Source of the DNA: Ureibacillus terrenus
Lineage (GTDB): Bacteria; Bacillota; Bacilli; Bacillales_A; Planococcaceae
Assembly: GCF_006569205.1 (NCBI RefSeq)
Contig: NZ_VIGD01000017.1
Coordinates: 1 to 53,372 of the forward strand
DNA length: 53,372 nt
Reading direction: 5' to 3'
In this document: positions 33,847-45,164 of the stretch, in pieces
Numbering within the stretch: position 1 is the first letter of the stretch
How the letters are laid out: the number at the start of each line of letters is the position of its first letter
Translations under genes and position numbers: made by a program
Notes under the pieces: model-generated
The model's input: only the letters and a program-made list of their open reading frames with translations
What the model was told of the DNA's origin: nothing
Database searches by the model: none

Positions 33847-34412
33847 TATTCTTGCTTTTCCGTTTCCAAAGGAAAAGCATTCGGAATAGGGGCGAAAGGA
33901 TCTTCTTTATTGATATGGTCGTAAAACATGACGCCATTTAAATGGTCCAGTTCGTGTTGGAAACAGATGGCCGGCAGACCTTTTAGGCGCATTTTTCTCT
34001 CTTCGCCGTCAACTGTATAAAATTTTACAGTGATTCTTGCGTAGCGCGGCACATAGCCTGGCACGTTCCGGTCTACCGATAAGCAGCCTTCCCCTTGAGG
34101 CAAGTAGGTTTTTTCGGCGGAATGGCTGACGATTTTCGGGTTGATGGCGACAAAGCTTAACAGTTCGCCATTTTCATCTTCCAAATGCATGGCAAACATT
34201 CTTTTCAGGCAATTTACCTGGTTTGCCGCCAGTCCGATTCCAGAGCGCAATCCGTATTTTTCTGCAATTTCCGGATCTTGGCTATTTTTTAAAAACTGCA
34301 GCATGTCTTCTGCAAGTTTACGTTCTTCATCCGTTAGCGGGAATTTCATTTCTTCTGCCCGTGTTCTCAAAGCAGGATGTCCTTCCCGGACAATGTCTTT
34401 CATTAAAATCAT
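33846..34412 (-). CDS. def: Peptide deformylase
   Basis: 188 residues, ATG 34412 with GGGAG 6 bases upstream. The three deformylase motifs are intact: GIGLAANQV near residue 61, EGCLS near residue 110 (metal-binding Cys) and HELDHLNG near residue 155 (two His ligands and catalytic Glu). Length and the insertion before motif 2 fit the type 2 deformylases of Gram-positive bacteria. It removes the formyl group from nascent proteins in the cytoplasm. The locus corresponds to B. subtilis ykrB (defB). Confidence 0.95.
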   Translation of the reverse strand: MILMKDIVREGHPALRTRAEEMKFPLTDEERKLAEDMLQFLKNSQDPEIAEKYGLRSGIGLAANQVNCLKRMFAMHLEDENGELLSFVAINPKIVSHSAEKTYLPQGEGCLSVDRNVPGYVPRYARITVKFYTVDGEERKMRLKGLPAICFQHELDHLNGVMFYDHINKEDPFAPIPNAFPLETEKQE

Positions 34413-34691
34413 TTTTTACTCCCTTTCAACTTCTCTATCAATTAAAGTTTTCCAATATAAAAATATCACATGTCATTTTCTTTTTCTAACTAAAAGTATC
34501 ATTGAATATTATGCGTCATCTATAGGGGATAATGTATTCGGATATGGAAATTATTTTGCGAACATAATATGAACATTTTGATTAAAATATTAACTGTTAT
34601 AATACAATTAGTTTTTGTGTTATAACAGGTTTTGTATTGTTTCTTCCTGAGTGAGTCAGAATAATTGTGATTTTTAAAGAAAAAACAATAA

Positions 34692-34720
34692 TTGACCGAT
34701 TTGTGACAGTGGTATATACT
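34692..34720 (+). promoter_or_regulatory. Promoter of the pyruvate dehydrogenase operon
   Basis: TTGACC, 17-base spacer, TATACT: a good sigma-A promoter, with a start near 34727 and a 62-base leader to pdhA. The remainder of the 376-bp gap between def and pdhA (34413-34691) is AT-rich and holds a second TATAAT at 34598-34603 with a poorly spaced -35, but no gene. Confidence 0.7.
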
Positions 34721-34734
34721 GTAATTAACCATAG

Positions 34735-35892
<1,158 letters not shown>

Positions 35893-35895
35893 CCT

Positions 35896-36873
35896 ATGGC
35901 ACAAATGACGATGATACAGGCGATAACAGATGCGTTAAGAATAGAATTGAAAAATGATGAAAATGTATTGGTGTTCGGGGAAGACGTCGGCGTCAACGGC
36001 GGGGTGTTCCGGGCAACGGAAGGATTGCAAAAGGAATTTGGCGTCGACCGGGTATTCGATACTCCGCTTGCCGAATCCGGAATCGGAGGTCTTGCGATTG
36101 GACTGGCTTTGCAAGGATTTCGTCCGGTGCCGGAAATACAATTCTTCGGGTTCGTCTATGAAGTGATGGATTCCATCAGCGGCCAAATGGCCCGTTACCG
36201 TTATCGCACAGGCGGTACGTTCAATATGCCGATTACAATCCGTTCTCCATTTGGAGGCGGAGTGCATACTCCTGAAATGCACTCTGATAGTTTGGAAGGT
36301 TTGATGGCCCAACAACCTGGATTGAAAGTGGTCATTCCTTCGACTCCTTACGATGCAAAAGGATTATTGATTTCAGCAATCCGCGACAATGATCCGGTCA
36401 TCTTTTTGGAGCATCTAAAACTCTATCGATCTTTCCGTCAGGAAGTGCCGGAGGGTGAATATACAATTCCGATCGGGAAAGCGGATGTAAAACGGGAAGG
36501 TAAAGATTTATCGATTTTTGCGTATGGGCTCATGGTGCATGAAAGTCTAAGAGCGGCAGAAGAATTGGAGAAAGAAGGATACTCGGTGGAAGTGGTGGAT
36601 CTCCGCACAGTGCAGCCGCTTGATATAGAAACGATCATAGCTTCTGTCGAAAAAACGAATCGGGCAATCGTCGTCCAGGAAGCTCAAAAACAGGCTGGAA
36701 TTGCGGCAAATGTCGTGGCGGAAATTATGGAAAGAGCCGTGTTAAGCCTGGAAGCTCCTGTGCTCCGGGTAGCGGCGCCGGATACGGTTTATCCGTTCCC
36801 GCAAGCTGAAAATGTTTGGTTGCCGAATTACAAAGACATTATCGAAACAGCGAAAAAAGTTTTAACATTCTAA
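35896..36873 (+). CDS. pdhB: Pyruvate dehydrogenase E1 beta subunit
   Basis: 325 residues, ATG 35896, with AAGGAGCTGAAATAACCT before it. [18 protein letters not shown] and the [17 protein letters not shown] segment are characteristic of E1 beta, and the C-terminal transketolase domain contains [13 protein letters not shown]. It completes the thiamine diphosphate site with PdhA. It starts 3 bp after pdhA and ends 20 bp before pdhC, so translation is probably balanced within one mRNA. Length equals that of B. subtilis PdhB. Confidence 0.97.
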   Translation: MAQMTMIQAITDALRIELKNDENVLVFGEDVGVNGGVFRATEGLQKEFGVDRVFDTPLAESGIGGLAIGLALQGFRPVPEIQFFGFVYEVMDSISGQMARYRYRTGGTFNMPITIRSPFGGGVHTPEMHSDSLEGLMAQQPGLKVVIPSTPYDAKGLLISAIRDNDPVIFLEHLKLYRSFRQEVPEGEYTIPIGKADVKREGKDLSIFAYGLMVHESLRAAEELEKEGYSVEVVDLRTVQPLDIETIIASVEKTNRAIVVQEAQKQAGIAANVVAEIMERAVLSLEAPVLRVAAPDTVYPFPQAENVWLPNYKDIIETAKKVLTF

Positions 36874-36893
36874 TCGGTGAAAGGGTGAACATA

Positions 36894-38219
36894 ATGGCGT
36901 TTGAATTTCGTATGCCGGATATCGGCGAAGGGATCCACGAAGGCGAAATCGTGAAATGGTTCGTAAAACCGGGAGATGAGGTAAAAGAGGACGATATCTT
37001 ATGTGAAATACAAAATGATAAAGCGGTTGTGGAAATCCCTTCCCCTGTCAACGGGAAAGTAGAAGAGATTTTGGTTGAAGAAGGAAATGTCGCGGTCGTC
37101 GGGGATGTGCTCATCCGGTTCGATGCCCCTGGTTATGAAAACATGCAGTTCAAAGGCGACGCGCACGTGGAAGAGGAAACGAAAAAAACGGAAGCGCAAG
37201 TCCAACGGGCGGCCGAAGACGGAAAGGTGGACGTTGTCAAAGAGGAAGCGGTTCGGACAGCGAAAGAAGTGGTTCCTCAATCGGCGAAAGAAGAGGTGGC
37301 CACCCGGGTCAAAGCAATGCCTTCTGTCCGCAAGTTTGCGCGGGAACACGGCGTCGACATCCGGCTGGTTGAAGGCAGCGGCAAAAATGGACGCATTTTA
37401 AAAGAAGATATTATTCGTTATATCGAAGGCAAACAGAAAGCCCAGGAGGTTCCGGAAGTTTCCGCTGAGAAGCAAGAAGTGGCGGCAGCGCCACAAGTTC
37501 CGGTATTGGAAGGGGAATTCCCTGAAACAAGAGAGAAAATTTCTGGAATCCGCAAAGCGATTGCAAAAGCGATGGTTCATTCCAAACATACAGCTCCTCA
37601 TGTAACATTGATGGACGAAGTGGATGTAACCAAACTTGTTGCGCACCGCAAAAAGTTCAAGGACATTGCGGCGGAAAAAGGAATCAAGTTGACGTATTTG
37701 CCTTACGTCGTAAAAGCGCTGGTGGCGATGTTGAGGGAATTTCCGGAATTCAACCGTTCTTTTGATGACGAGACGCAAGAAATTATTCAAAAACATTACT
37801 ATAATGTAGGAATTGCTGCAGATACTGAAAGGGGACTCCTTGTTCCGGTAATCAAACATGCCGATAAAAAATCCATTTTTGCGCTTGCGAAAGAAATAAA
37901 CGAACTTGCAACAAAAGCCCGGGAAGGAAAATTGGCTCCAAATGAAATGAAAGGCGGATCGATGTCCATTACTAATATAGGGTCTGCGGGAGGCCAATGG
38001 TTTACTCCGGTGATTAATCATCCAGAAATAGCAATTTTAGGACTTGGAAGAATTTCAGAAAAGCCTATAATAAAAGAAGGTGAAATTATAGCAGCACCTA
38101 TGTTAGCATTATCATTGAGCTTTGATCATCGTTTGATCGATGGGGCATTGGCTCAAAATGCATTAAATTATTTAAAACGACTAATCAGTGATCCAGAACT
38201 TTTATTAATGGAGGCGTAA
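36894..38219 (+). CDS. pdhC: Dihydrolipoamide acetyltransferase (E2 of pyruvate dehydrogenase)
   Basis: 441 residues from ATG 36894, with AAGGGTG upstream. One lipoyl domain with Lys43 in [11 protein letters not shown], an Ala/Glu/Lys-rich linker, a peripheral-subunit-binding domain ([20 protein letters not shown], residues about 142-180), a second linker, and the acyltransferase core ending with the catalytic [10 protein letters not shown]. The core assembles the 60-mer scaffold. Codon and base composition change near the 3' end: from about 37960 the gene uses clearly more ATA, TTA and other AT-rich codons than its beginning or pdhD. Confidence 0.97.
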   Translation: MAFEFRMPDIGEGIHEGEIVKWFVKPGDEVKEDDILCEIQNDKAVVEIPSPVNGKVEEILVEEGNVAVVGDVLIRFDAPGYENMQFKGDAHVEEETKKTEAQVQRAAEDGKVDVVKEEAVRTAKEVVPQSAKEEVATRVKAMPSVRKFAREHGVDIRLVEGSGKNGRILKEDIIRYIEGKQKAQEVPEVSAEKQEVAAAPQVPVLEGEFPETREKISGIRKAIAKAMVHSKHTAPHVTLMDEVDVTKLVAHRKKFKDIAAEKGIKLTYLPYVVKALVAMLREFPEFNRSFDDETQEIIQKHYYNVGIAADTERGLLVPVIKHADKKSIFALAKEINELATKAREGKLAPNEMKGGSMSITNIGSAGGQWFTPVINHPEIAILGLGRISEKPIIKEGEIIAAPMLALSLSFDHRLIDGALAQNALNYLKRLISDPELLLMEA

Positions 38220-38222
38220 CAG

Positions 38223-39635
38223 ATGGTAGTAGGAGATTTTCCAATCGAAATCGACACACTTGTAGTTGGAGCAGGTCCGGGCGGGTATGTTGCGGCAATT
38301 CGCGCGGCGCAAACCGGGCAAAAAGTAACGGTTGTGGAAAAAAATGAAGTGGGCGGCGTATGCCTGAACGTCGGATGTATCCCTTCCAAAGCGTTAATTT
38401 CCGTCGCACATCGCTATGAACAGGCGAAACATTCAGAAGATATGGGTGTCATCGCTTCTGATGTAAAACTTGATTTTTCAAAAGTGCAAGCGTTCAAAGA
38501 CAGTGTTGTGAAAAAATTGACAGGCGGGGTAGCCGGACTATTAAAAGGAAATAAAATCGACGTTGTCAAAGGGGAAGCATATTTCGTTGACGCCAATACG
38601 GTCCGCGTCGTGAATGGCGATCAGGCCCAAACATACAAATTTAAAAACGCCATTCTTGCGACTGGTTCCCGTCCTGTGGAAATTCCGGCGTTCAAATATT
38701 CTGACCGCGTATTGAACTCCACTGGCGCATTGAATTTAAATGAATTGCCTAAAAAATTGGTTGTCATCGGCGGCGGATACATCGGTACGGAATTGGGCAC
38801 TGCCTACGCAACATTCGGTACGGAAGTTGTCATCTTGGAAGGCGCAAGCGATATCTTGGCCGGATTTGAAAAACAAATGACGCAAATCGTGAAAAAAGGC
38901 CTCAAGAAAAAAGGCGTGACAATCGAAGTGAACGCTCTTGCCAAAGGCGTGGAAGAAACTGAAAACGGGGTCATTGTCACTTACGAAGTAAACGGCGAAG
39001 AAAAGAAAGTTGAAGCGGATTATGTGCTTGTAACAGTTGGACGCAGACCGAACACAGATGAACTTGGTCTTGAACAAATCGGCATCGAGTTCGCTGAAAG
39101 AGGACTTATCAAAGTGGACAAACAATGCCGCACTAACATTCCAAACATTTATGCGATTGGCGACATCGTTCCTGGTCCGCAACTTGCCCACAAAGCTTCC
39201 TATGAAGGAAAAGTGGCTGCTGAAGCGATTGCAGGACATAAATCCGTTGTGGACTACTTGGCGATTCCGGCTGTATGCTTCACAGATCCGGAAATGGCTT
39301 CTGTCGGATATACAGAGGAACAGGCGAAAGCCGAAGGAATCGATGTGAAAGTGGCGAAGTTCCCGTTTGCGGCAAACGGCCGGGCATTGGCGCTAAATCA
39401 ACCGGAAGGCTTCGTGAAACTTGTGGCGCGCAAAGAAGACGGCCTTATCATCGGTGGACAAATCGTTGGAGCGGGTGCATCCGACATGATTTCGGAAATC
39501 TGCTTGGCGATCGAAGGCGGTATGACTGCCGAAGATATCGCTCTAACAATCCATCCGCATCCAACATTAGGCGAAATCGTAATGGAAACTGCGGAAGTCC
39601 TTTTAGGAAATCCGATCCATATCATCGCAAAATAA
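38223..39635 (+). CDS. pdhD: Dihydrolipoamide dehydrogenase (E3)
   Basis: 470 residues, ATG 38223, 3 bp after pdhC, whose last codons carry the AGGAGG-like ATGGAGGCG site. FAD motif [12 protein letters not shown] at residues 14-25, the redox disulfide Cys47/Cys52 in [13 protein letters not shown], the NAD motif [12 protein letters not shown] near residue 180, and the active-site HPHPTLGE near the C-terminus are all present. It reoxidises dihydrolipoamide with NAD+. The subunit also serves other 2-oxoacid dehydrogenases and sometimes the glycine cleavage system. A strong terminator ends the operon. Confidence 0.97.
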   Translation: MVVGDFPIEIDTLVVGAGPGGYVAAIRAAQTGQKVTVVEKNEVGGVCLNVGCIPSKALISVAHRYEQAKHSEDMGVIASDVKLDFSKVQAFKDSVVKKLTGGVAGLLKGNKIDVVKGEAYFVDANTVRVVNGDQAQTYKFKNAILATGSRPVEIPAFKYSDRVLNSTGALNLNELPKKLVVIGGGYIGTELGTAYATFGTEVVILEGASDILAGFEKQMTQIVKKGLKKKGVTIEVNALAKGVEETENGVIVTYEVNGEEKKVEADYVLVTVGRRPNTDELGLEQIGIEFAERGLIKVDKQCRTNIPNIYAIGDIVPGPQLAHKASYEGKVAAEAIAGHKSVVDYLAIPAVCFTDPEMASVGYTEEQAKAEGIDVKVAKFPFAANGRALALNQPEGFVKLVARKEDGLIIGGQIVGAGASDMISEICLAIEGGMTAEDIALTIHPHPTLGEIVMETAEVLLGNPIHIIAK

Positions 39636-39646
39636 ATAAATTGGAC

Positions 39647-39681
39647 AAAAAGGAGCAATCTGCGCGATTGCTCCTTTTTTT
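39647..39681. terminator. Terminator of the pdh operon
   Basis: AAAAAGGAGCAATC and GATTGCTCCTTTTT form a 14-bp stem with loop TGCGC and a T-run on the plus side. It may also serve the convergent tetR gene through the complementary A/T run. Confidence 0.92.
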
Positions 39682-39685
39682 GTAT

Positions 39686-40540
39686 TTATGAAACCGTTTG
39701 AAGATTCAAAACGTATTGTTTAAGGAGAAAAACAACCAATGAAAAGTCTTCAAGGTTTTCCAGGTTGGAAACAAGACCGTTCAGGATGGCCAGTCTCGGT
39801 CTTTCTTTTTTCATTTCTTCCATCAATAGAGCAATCGATTCCTCAATTAACGGCATTTCTTTATATTGGCTGTTCAATTGTTCAAGTAAAGATAAAATAT
39901 ACTCTTTTGATACCATTTCTTCAATATGGGCATAACTTATTGAATTCCACAGCTGTTCGGTAACAAAATGCAGTTTGCTATGTTCGGCGATTATGTTCAC
40001 TTTTTCGGCAAGGCAATCGGCAAGACGCTCCAAATTATATTTTTGGGGATGCGTCGTAATAAATTCGGTATAACTGACCAATAAACCACGAACAACTAAT
40101 AGTAAATCATATTTTAATTGTTCGCCCCTGTTTCCATAGGTTTGATGGATGATGGATAACAACGCTTCATGCTGAATGGCGTTAAATTCTTTTATTTTTT
40201 TAATGACTTCATTGTTCATCGGCTGGAAATTTTCGCGCATACACATGGAAATGAAGGAATAATGCTCTTCCAAAAGTTTGAAATTAAAATAAAAAAACTT
40301 TGGCAATTTTTCATCGACTGGAATGTTGTCATCCAAAATTTTGTTTTGGACAGCAATAAATTTTTTTATGAAATAATCGGTTATTTCCACCAATAAATCA
40401 TCTTTTGATTTAAAACTGAGATAAAAGGCGCCTTTCGAAATCCCGCATGCTTCCGTGATATCTTGAATGGACGTCGATTCAACGCCTTTTTTCGAAAAAA
40501 GTTCAATCGCTTTTTCCATGATTATGTTTTTCTTTGACAC
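39686..40540 (-). CDS. TetR-family repressor of the adjacent RND pump
   Basis: 284 residues from GTG 40540 with GGAGGAG 6 bases upstream. The N-terminal helix-turn-helix reads IQDITEACGISKGAFYLSFKSKDDLL; the C-terminal 220 residues are helical, longer than in typical TetR proteins (about 200 in total), and presumably bind the inducer. The gene is divergent from a large RND pump gene. A TGACC-TTTT-GGTCA palindrome inside the pump promoter is the natural operator. In B. subtilis, swrAA/swrC-type pumps also have TetR neighbours in some strains; the specific inducer is unknown. Confidence 0.88.
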   Translation of the reverse strand: MSKKNIIMEKAIELFSKKGVESTSIQDITEACGISKGAFYLSFKSKDDLLVEITDYFIKKFIAVQNKILDDNIPVDEKLPKFFYFNFKLLEEHYSFISMCMRENFQPMNNEVIKKIKEFNAIQHEALLSIIHQTYGNRGEQLKYDLLLVVRGLLVSYTEFITTHPQKYNLERLADCLAEKVNIIAEHSKLHFVTEQLWNSISYAHIEEMVSKEYILSLLEQLNSQYKEMPLIEESIALLMEEMKKERPRLAILNGLVSNLENLEDFSLVVFLLKQYVLNLQTVS

Positions 40541-40579
40541 AAAATCTCCTCCGGACATGAAAGAAATATTCCTGGTTCA

Positions 40580-40631
40580 TTGACAGTGACCTTTTGGTCA
40601 ATTATTATAATAAAATGTGACGGATTAGTCA
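40580..40631 (+). promoter_or_regulatory. RND pump promoter with internal TetR operator
   Basis: TTGACA (40580-40585), 17-base spacer and TATTAT (40603-40608) form a strong promoter. The spacer contains the perfect palindrome TGACC-TTTT-GGTCA (40587-40600). A second, looser inverted repeat TGAC-N6-GTCA is at 40618-40631, just past the start of transcription. Repressor binding would block polymerase directly. Confidence 0.75.
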
Positions 40632-40648
40632 AAAAAGGTGGGTTCGAA

Positions 40649-43600
40649 TTGAATGGATTAGTGAATTTCGTCATCAAAAATAAGCTGGCTGTTTGGTTGT
40701 TGGCCATCATTCTAATGGCCACTGGGATTTACTCCACTTCCCGGATGAACAAAGAGACCATTCCCGACATTTCCATACCGTATATCAGTGTCATGACCGT
40801 CTATCCGGGTGCGACACCTGAACAGGCCATGAATGATATTTCAATTCCTTTGGAAAAGGCTGTGCAAAACTTAAAGAAAGTCGTGGGCGTTTATTCAACA
40901 TCCTATGCGAACATGTCCAGCGTACAGGTCGAATATGAATATGGAACGGACATGATCGACGCGGAGCGGGAGCTGCGTTCCGTTATTGATGGCATGACAT
41001 TCCCGGATACGGCGGAAAAACCGACAATTGCCAGATTTACCGTAAACACCTTCCCGATATTGGCGTTGAGCGTTTCAAGCGACAAAGAAGATATCGCCGA
41101 ATTGACTTCCACTGTCGAAGAGGTCATTGTGCCTAAGCTGGAAGGCATTGATGGCGTTTCTTCCGTTTCGATATCCGGCCAGCATGTGAATAAAGTCGAA
41201 ATCGAATATGACGAAGGAAAAATGGCTTCATTGGGCATAACGGAAGATGATGTGAAACAAATGATCCAAGCGAGCGACTTGAAAGCTCCGCTCGGTCTAT
41301 ATCCGTTTGAAGACAAAGAGCAATCCGTTGTGGTGGACGGAAAATTTACAACCGTTGATGAGCTGAAAAATTTGATGATTCCGGTTACGCCTACCGCCCA
41401 ACATCCGATGCCTTTTGTGACATTGGGCGATATTGCGAAAGTGGAATTGGTGGGAGAAGTTGAATCCGTTTCCCGCACGAACGGAAAAGAAGCCATCGGC
41501 ATCCAGATTGTAAAGGGACAGGAAGCCAATACGGTTGAAGTGGTCAATGAAGCGAAAGATATCATCAAAGAACTGGAAGAAAAATATGACGGATTGCATA
41601 TCGATGTGACCCTAGACCAGGGGGAACCGATCGAAGAATCCATTTCGACGATGCTAGGAAAGGCATTATACGGTGCCGGATTTGCGATTATCATCATCTT
41701 GTTGTTCTTAAGGGATATTAAATCGACGATCATCTCCGTGATATCTATTCCATTATCGCTGATGATCGCATTTACGATTCTGCACCAAATGGATATTACG
41801 TTGAATATTATGACCCTTGGCGCGATGACCGTCGCTATTGGACGGGTGATTGACGACTCGATTGTCGTCGTGGAAAATATCTACAGACGACTGCACCTGA
41901 AAGACGAAAAATTGAAGGGCCGCGCGTTAATCCGTTCGGCAACGATCGAAATGTTTAAGCCGATTTTGGCCTCCACGCTTGTAACGATTGCCGTTTTTGC
42001 GCCTCTTGTATTAGTGGGTGGCATGGTAGGCGAACTATTTACGCCATTCGCTTTGACAATGGCATTCGCCCTGCTGGCATCTTTGCTGGTGGCTATTACC
42101 GTCGTTCCGTCCCTTTCCCATACGCTATTTAAGAAACAATTGTACGGCGACAGGAAAGGCGGAAAAATCAAACATTCCAAACCAAGTACCTTGGCATCCT
42201 GGTATAAACGAGTATTGCGCTGGTCATTGGATCATAAAGCCATTGCATCGCTGGTTGCAATTGCCCTGCTGGTAGGAAGTTTATTCTTGATTCCGGTCAT
42301 CGGGTTCAGTTTCCTATCCACTGATCAGGAAAAAGTCATGTATCTCACTTATACGCCTGAGCCTGGTGAGACACGGGAAAAAACATTGGAAAATGTAAAA
42401 GTCGTTGAAGATAAATTGCTGGCCCGCGATGATGTGGAAATCGTTCAAGTATCCATCGGAGGCAGCGGCGGAGCCATGATGGCCATGATGGGCATGATGG
42501 GAACTGACGGAGCACTGATGTATGTCATTTTTGACGATGAAACCGAAAACTTCGATGAAGTACAGGATGAAATCGTCAAATATATTGAAGGTTTAAATCA
42601 ATCCGGTAAATGGGTTAACCAAAACTTCAATATGTCGTTGGCCAACAACGAATTAAGCTATACCGTTTATGGCGAAGACTTGGATAAAATCGAAAAAGTT
42701 GTTTCCGACATCGAAAGCATCATGAAAGAGTCCGGAAATTTAAAAGATGTAGATACGACACTATCAGAGCGCTATGATGAATTCACATTAAAAGTGAACC
42801 AACAAACACTGTTGCAGTATGGCTTGACAGCAGGCCAACTGGCGATGATGCTGAATCCTAATAAGCAGGATGAAGTGTTGACAACTCTCAAAAAAGACGG
42901 AACCGAAATTGATGTTGTTGTGAAACGGAATGTCAACCTGGCTCCATCCTTTGATGAATTATTGAATCAACCTGTGCCGTCCGCTACAGGCGCCCCTGTG
43001 CAACTAAAAGATATCGTCGAAGTGGAAAAAGGCACGGTTTCCAATACAATATCCCGCAGCAAGGGACAATTGTACGCGACCGTATCCGGTACGGTAACAA
43101 GTAAAGACGTAACAAAAGCCTCATCGGAAGTTGATGAAAAAATTCAAAAGCTTGAGCTTCCAAAAGGGGTTGAACTCGGGGAAGAAGGCGTTACAGCCGA
43201 TATGAAAGAAGCCTTTACACAATTAGGGTTTGCGATGATCGTCGCAGTAGGTATCGTTTACTTCATCCTTGTCGTGACATTTGGTGAAGGTTTGGCTCCA
43301 TTTGTCATCCTTTTCTCATTGCCGTTTACCGTAATCGGTTCGTTGGTCGGCCTTTGGATTACGGGAGAAACGATTTCCGTATCGGTGATGATGGGAATGC
43401 TCATGTTGATCGGTATTGTTGTAACGAATGCCGTTGTATTGGTGGACCGGATTATCAACATGGAACGTACCGGCATGCCGATGCGTGAGGCAATACTGGA
43501 AGCAGGTGCCACTCGCTTGCGTCCGATTTTGATGACAGCCATCGCAACAATCGGAGCATTAATTCCGCTTGCGATAGGCGCTGAAGGAACAAGCATGATT

Positions 43601-43735
43601 TCAAGAGACTTGGGCATTTGCGTCATCGGCGGTCTGTTCAGTTCAACCATGCTGACACTGATTGTGGTGCCGATCGTCTACGAAGTATTATCCAAAATGT
43701 TGAAAAAGAATCGTGTTGAAATTGAAGAGGACTGA
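40649..43735 (+). CDS. RND-family efflux pump (SwrC/AcrB-like)
   Basis: 1028 residues from TTG 40649, with AAAGGTGGG upstream. Two homologous halves, each with one leading membrane helix, a large extracytoplasmic porter/docking domain and five more helices. RND markers: YPGATPEQ near residue 50, the proton-relay IGRVIDDSIVVVENI near residue 405, and GIVVTNAVVLVDRI in the second half. A Met-rich loop (AMMAMMGMMG) lies in the second porter domain. Gram-positive relatives such as SwrC export surfactin-like lipopeptides or fatty acids. No adaptor or outer-membrane partner gene is present, as expected for a Gram-positive. Confidence 0.92.
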   Translation: MNGLVNFVIKNKLAVWLLAIILMATGIYSTSRMNKETIPDISIPYISVMTVYPGATPEQAMNDISIPLEKAVQNLKKVVGVYSTSYANMSSVQVEYEYGTDMIDAERELRSVIDGMTFPDTAEKPTIARFTVNTFPILALSVSSDKEDIAELTSTVEEVIVPKLEGIDGVSSVSISGQHVNKVEIEYDEGKMASLGITEDDVKQMIQASDLKAPLGLYPFEDKEQSVVVDGKFTTVDELKNLMIPVTPTAQHPMPFVTLGDIAKVELVGEVESVSRTNGKEAIGIQIVKGQEANTVEVVNEAKDIIKELEEKYDGLHIDVTLDQGEPIEESISTMLGKALYGAGFAIIIILLFLRDIKSTIISVISIPLSLMIAFTILHQMDITLNIMTLGAMTVAIGRVIDDSIVVVENIYRRLHLKDEKLKGRALIRSATIEMFKPILASTLVTIAVFAPLVLVGGMVGELFTPFALTMAFALLASLLVAITVVPSLSHTLFKKQLYGDRKGGKIKHSKPSTLASWYKRVLRWSLDHKAIASLVAIALLVGSLFLIPVIGFSFLSTDQEKVMYLTYTPEPGETREKTLENVKVVEDKLLARDDVEIVQVSIGGSGGAMMAMMGMMGTDGALMYVIFDDETENFDEVQDEIVKYIEGLNQSGKWVNQNFNMSLANNELSYTVYGEDLDKIEKVVSDIESIMKESGNLKDVDTTLSERYDEFTLKVNQQTLLQYGLTAGQLAMMLNPNKQDEVLTTLKKDGTEIDVVVKRNVNLAPSFDELLNQPVPSATGAPVQLKDIVEVEKGTVSNTISRSKGQLYATVSGTVTSKDVTKASSEVDEKIQKLELPKGVELGEEGVTADMKEAFTQLGFAMIVAVGIVYFILVVTFGEGLAPFVILFSLPFTVIGSLVGLWITGETISVSVMMGMLMLIGIVVTNAVVLVDRIINMERTGMPMREAILEAGATRLRPILMTAIATIGALIPLAIGAEGTSMISRDLGICVIGGLFSSTMLTLIVVPIVYEVLSKMLKKNRVEIEED

Positions 43736-43740
43736 TTCAA

Positions 43741-43775
43741 AAAAAGAATTCGCCACAGCGGCGAATTCTTTTTTA
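43741..43775 (+). terminator. Terminator after the RND pump gene
   Basis: AAAAAGAATTCGCC and GGCGAATTCTTTTT form a perfect 14-bp stem with loop ACAGC, followed by further T residues. Confidence 0.93.
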
Positions 43776-43902
43776 TTTATCTATGAAAACTTCAAATCCA
43801 TCTTCAAAATTCGAATTCTTCCGATTTTTCGAAAACAAAAGATAGACAACAGTTTGTCACAAGTATAAAATAACGGATACGGGAGGTGAGTTTTGGAAAA
43901 AG

Positions 43903-44340
43903 ATGAACTTTTTCCGTTCATGTATGAAAGTGATCCGGATTGTCGCTCAGGTTTTGCTTTTGTATATTTTTTACTACGCAGGGGTATTGATTGTGGACAT
44001 CACCCACCTTCCATTGCCTGCAAGCATCATCGGAATGGTGCTTTTGTTTATTTGTTTGCATTTCAAATGGATCAAGGTGGATTATATAAAAGAGGGCGCC
44101 AATTTCTTAATCGCCTTTATGACTTTATTTTTTATCCCTCCGATTATCGGAATTATTGATTATCCACAGCTGATTTCCGTATCCGGAACTTTGCTTTTGG
44201 CATCGGTGATTATCAGTACGCTGTTTGTGCTGCTAACGACGGGCATAATTTCCCAGTGGATCGAGAAAAAAGAATTGGAGATGAAAGAAAAGAAGGAAAA
44301 GGGGGAAGCGGAGCATGCAGGCAAGTGTATCCATCATTAG
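43903..44340 (+). CDS. cidA: CidA/LrgA-family holin-like protein
   Basis: 145 residues from ATG 43903. The best purine tract, GGGAGG, is 16 bases upstream, longer than normal, so initiation may be weak; no better in-frame start is visible. Four membrane helices lie between residues 12 and 115, followed by a charged Lys/Glu tail. IVDITHLPLPASIIGMVLLF is the family signature. CidA/LrgA proteins are small membrane proteins linked to murein hydrolase release, cell death, and, in later work, pyruvate transport. The gene overlaps cidB by 26 bp. A competing out-of-frame reading frame at 43893 is a shadow. Confidence 0.85.
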   Translation: MNFFRSCMKVIRIVAQVLLLYIFYYAGVLIVDITHLPLPASIIGMVLLFICLHFKWIKVDYIKEGANFLIAFMTLFFIPPIIGIIDYPQLISVSGTLLLASVIISTLFVLLTTGIISQWIEKKELEMKEKKEKGEAEHAGKCIHH

Positions 44341-44992
44341 TACGGTTATTATATTCTTGTTGATGAGAAAATTATATACCCGATATCCCTCTCCGTTGCT
44401 CATGCCGATTTTGACTTCAAGCATCATCATCATCAGCGGTCTGTTGCTGTTGAATATTCCTTTTGACACCTACATGAAGGGGGGGCGGTACCTTCAGCAT
44501 TTGCTCGGACCCGCTGTTGTGGCGCTGGCTTACCCATTGTACAATCAATGGGATAAAGTGGTGAAATATAAATATACGATTCTATCAGGGATAGTCATCG
44601 CGATGGTAAGCGGGCTATTGAGCGTATATTCGCTGTTGGTCGTATTTAAAATCGACAAAGAATACATATTGACCGCATTGCCTAAATCGATTACCACACC
44701 TGTAGCAATGCATGTAAGCGAAACCATTGGCGGGATTCCGCCGCTGACCGCCGTATTGGTATTGATTGCAGGATTTACAGGTGCCCTTCTTGGTTCGGTG
44801 GTCTTCACCCTTGGAAAAATTGAGTCCCCGATCAGCCGGGGAATTGCGATGGGGAGCGCCAGCCACGGGGTCGGTACGGCAAAGCTGGTCGATTATGGCG
44901 AACTTGATTTGTCGATCGGTTCCCTGTCAATGGGGCTCAGTGCGGTAGCCGGTGCGATTTTCTGCCCATTATTCGTATATCTATTGATGTAA
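44315..44992 (+). CDS. cidB: CidB/LrgB-family membrane protein
   Basis: 225 residues, ATG 44315 within the end of cidA, preceded by AAGGGGGAAGCGGAGC. Around seven membrane helices. LLGPAVVALAYPLYNQW near residue 65 and KSITTPVAMHVSETIGGIPPLT near residue 128 are LrgB/CidB signatures, as is GSASHGVGTAKL near residue 187. It works with CidA; in several Firmicutes the pair imports pyruvate or modulates autolysis. No LytS/LytR or LysR-type cid regulator lies next to it, so control must come from elsewhere. Confidence 0.9.
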   Translation: MQASVSIISTVIIFLLMRKLYTRYPSPLLMPILTSSIIIISGLLLLNIPFDTYMKGGRYLQHLLGPAVVALAYPLYNQWDKVVKYKYTILSGIVIAMVSGLLSVYSLLVVFKIDKEYILTALPKSITTPVAMHVSETIGGIPPLTAVLVLIAGFTGALLGSVVFTLGKIESPISRGIAMGSASHGVGTAKLVDYGELDLSIGSLSMGLSAVAGAIFCPLFVYLLM

Positions 44993-45081
44993 GAATCTGT
45001 GCCGATTAGGTGCGGAAACGCCGTTCAACCAGAAAACGGCCGTTTCAATAGGGTTCATTCATTGAGACCTAAACCATCTTC

Positions 45082-45113
45082 AAAAAGCAGCCTTTCGACG
45101 AGGTAGCTTTTTT
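45082..45113 (+). terminator. Terminator after cidAB
   Basis: AAAAAGCAGCCT pairs with AGGTAGCTTTTT (one A-A mismatch, one G-T) around TTCGACG, ending in a T-run. Confidence 0.75.
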
Positions 45114-45164
45114 GCCCAAGGGGGAAGTCCATTGAAAATTACCACGCTTTTCATTGATTCAATG

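Noticed and set aside
34578..34603. Second promoter TTGATT...TATAAT upstream of pdhA
   Set aside because: The spacer is only 14 bases, so it is unlikely to be used by sigma-A; the promoter at 34692 is better.
37398..38021. 207-residue minus-strand frame within pdhC
   Set aside because: It is a shadow of the E2 coding frame, with Phe/Arg/His-rich composition and no family features. Similar long antisense frames in pdhA, pdhD and the RND gene were dropped for the same reason.
43893..44159. 88-residue frame overlapping the start of cidA
   Set aside because: It reads out of frame through a well recognised CidA gene and has no family features; its TTG start only borrows the cidA ribosome binding region.
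45015..45046. Hairpin GAAACGCCGTT / AACGGCCGTTTC after cidB
   Set aside because: The stem needs a bulge and no T-run follows. A better terminator lies at 45082-45113.
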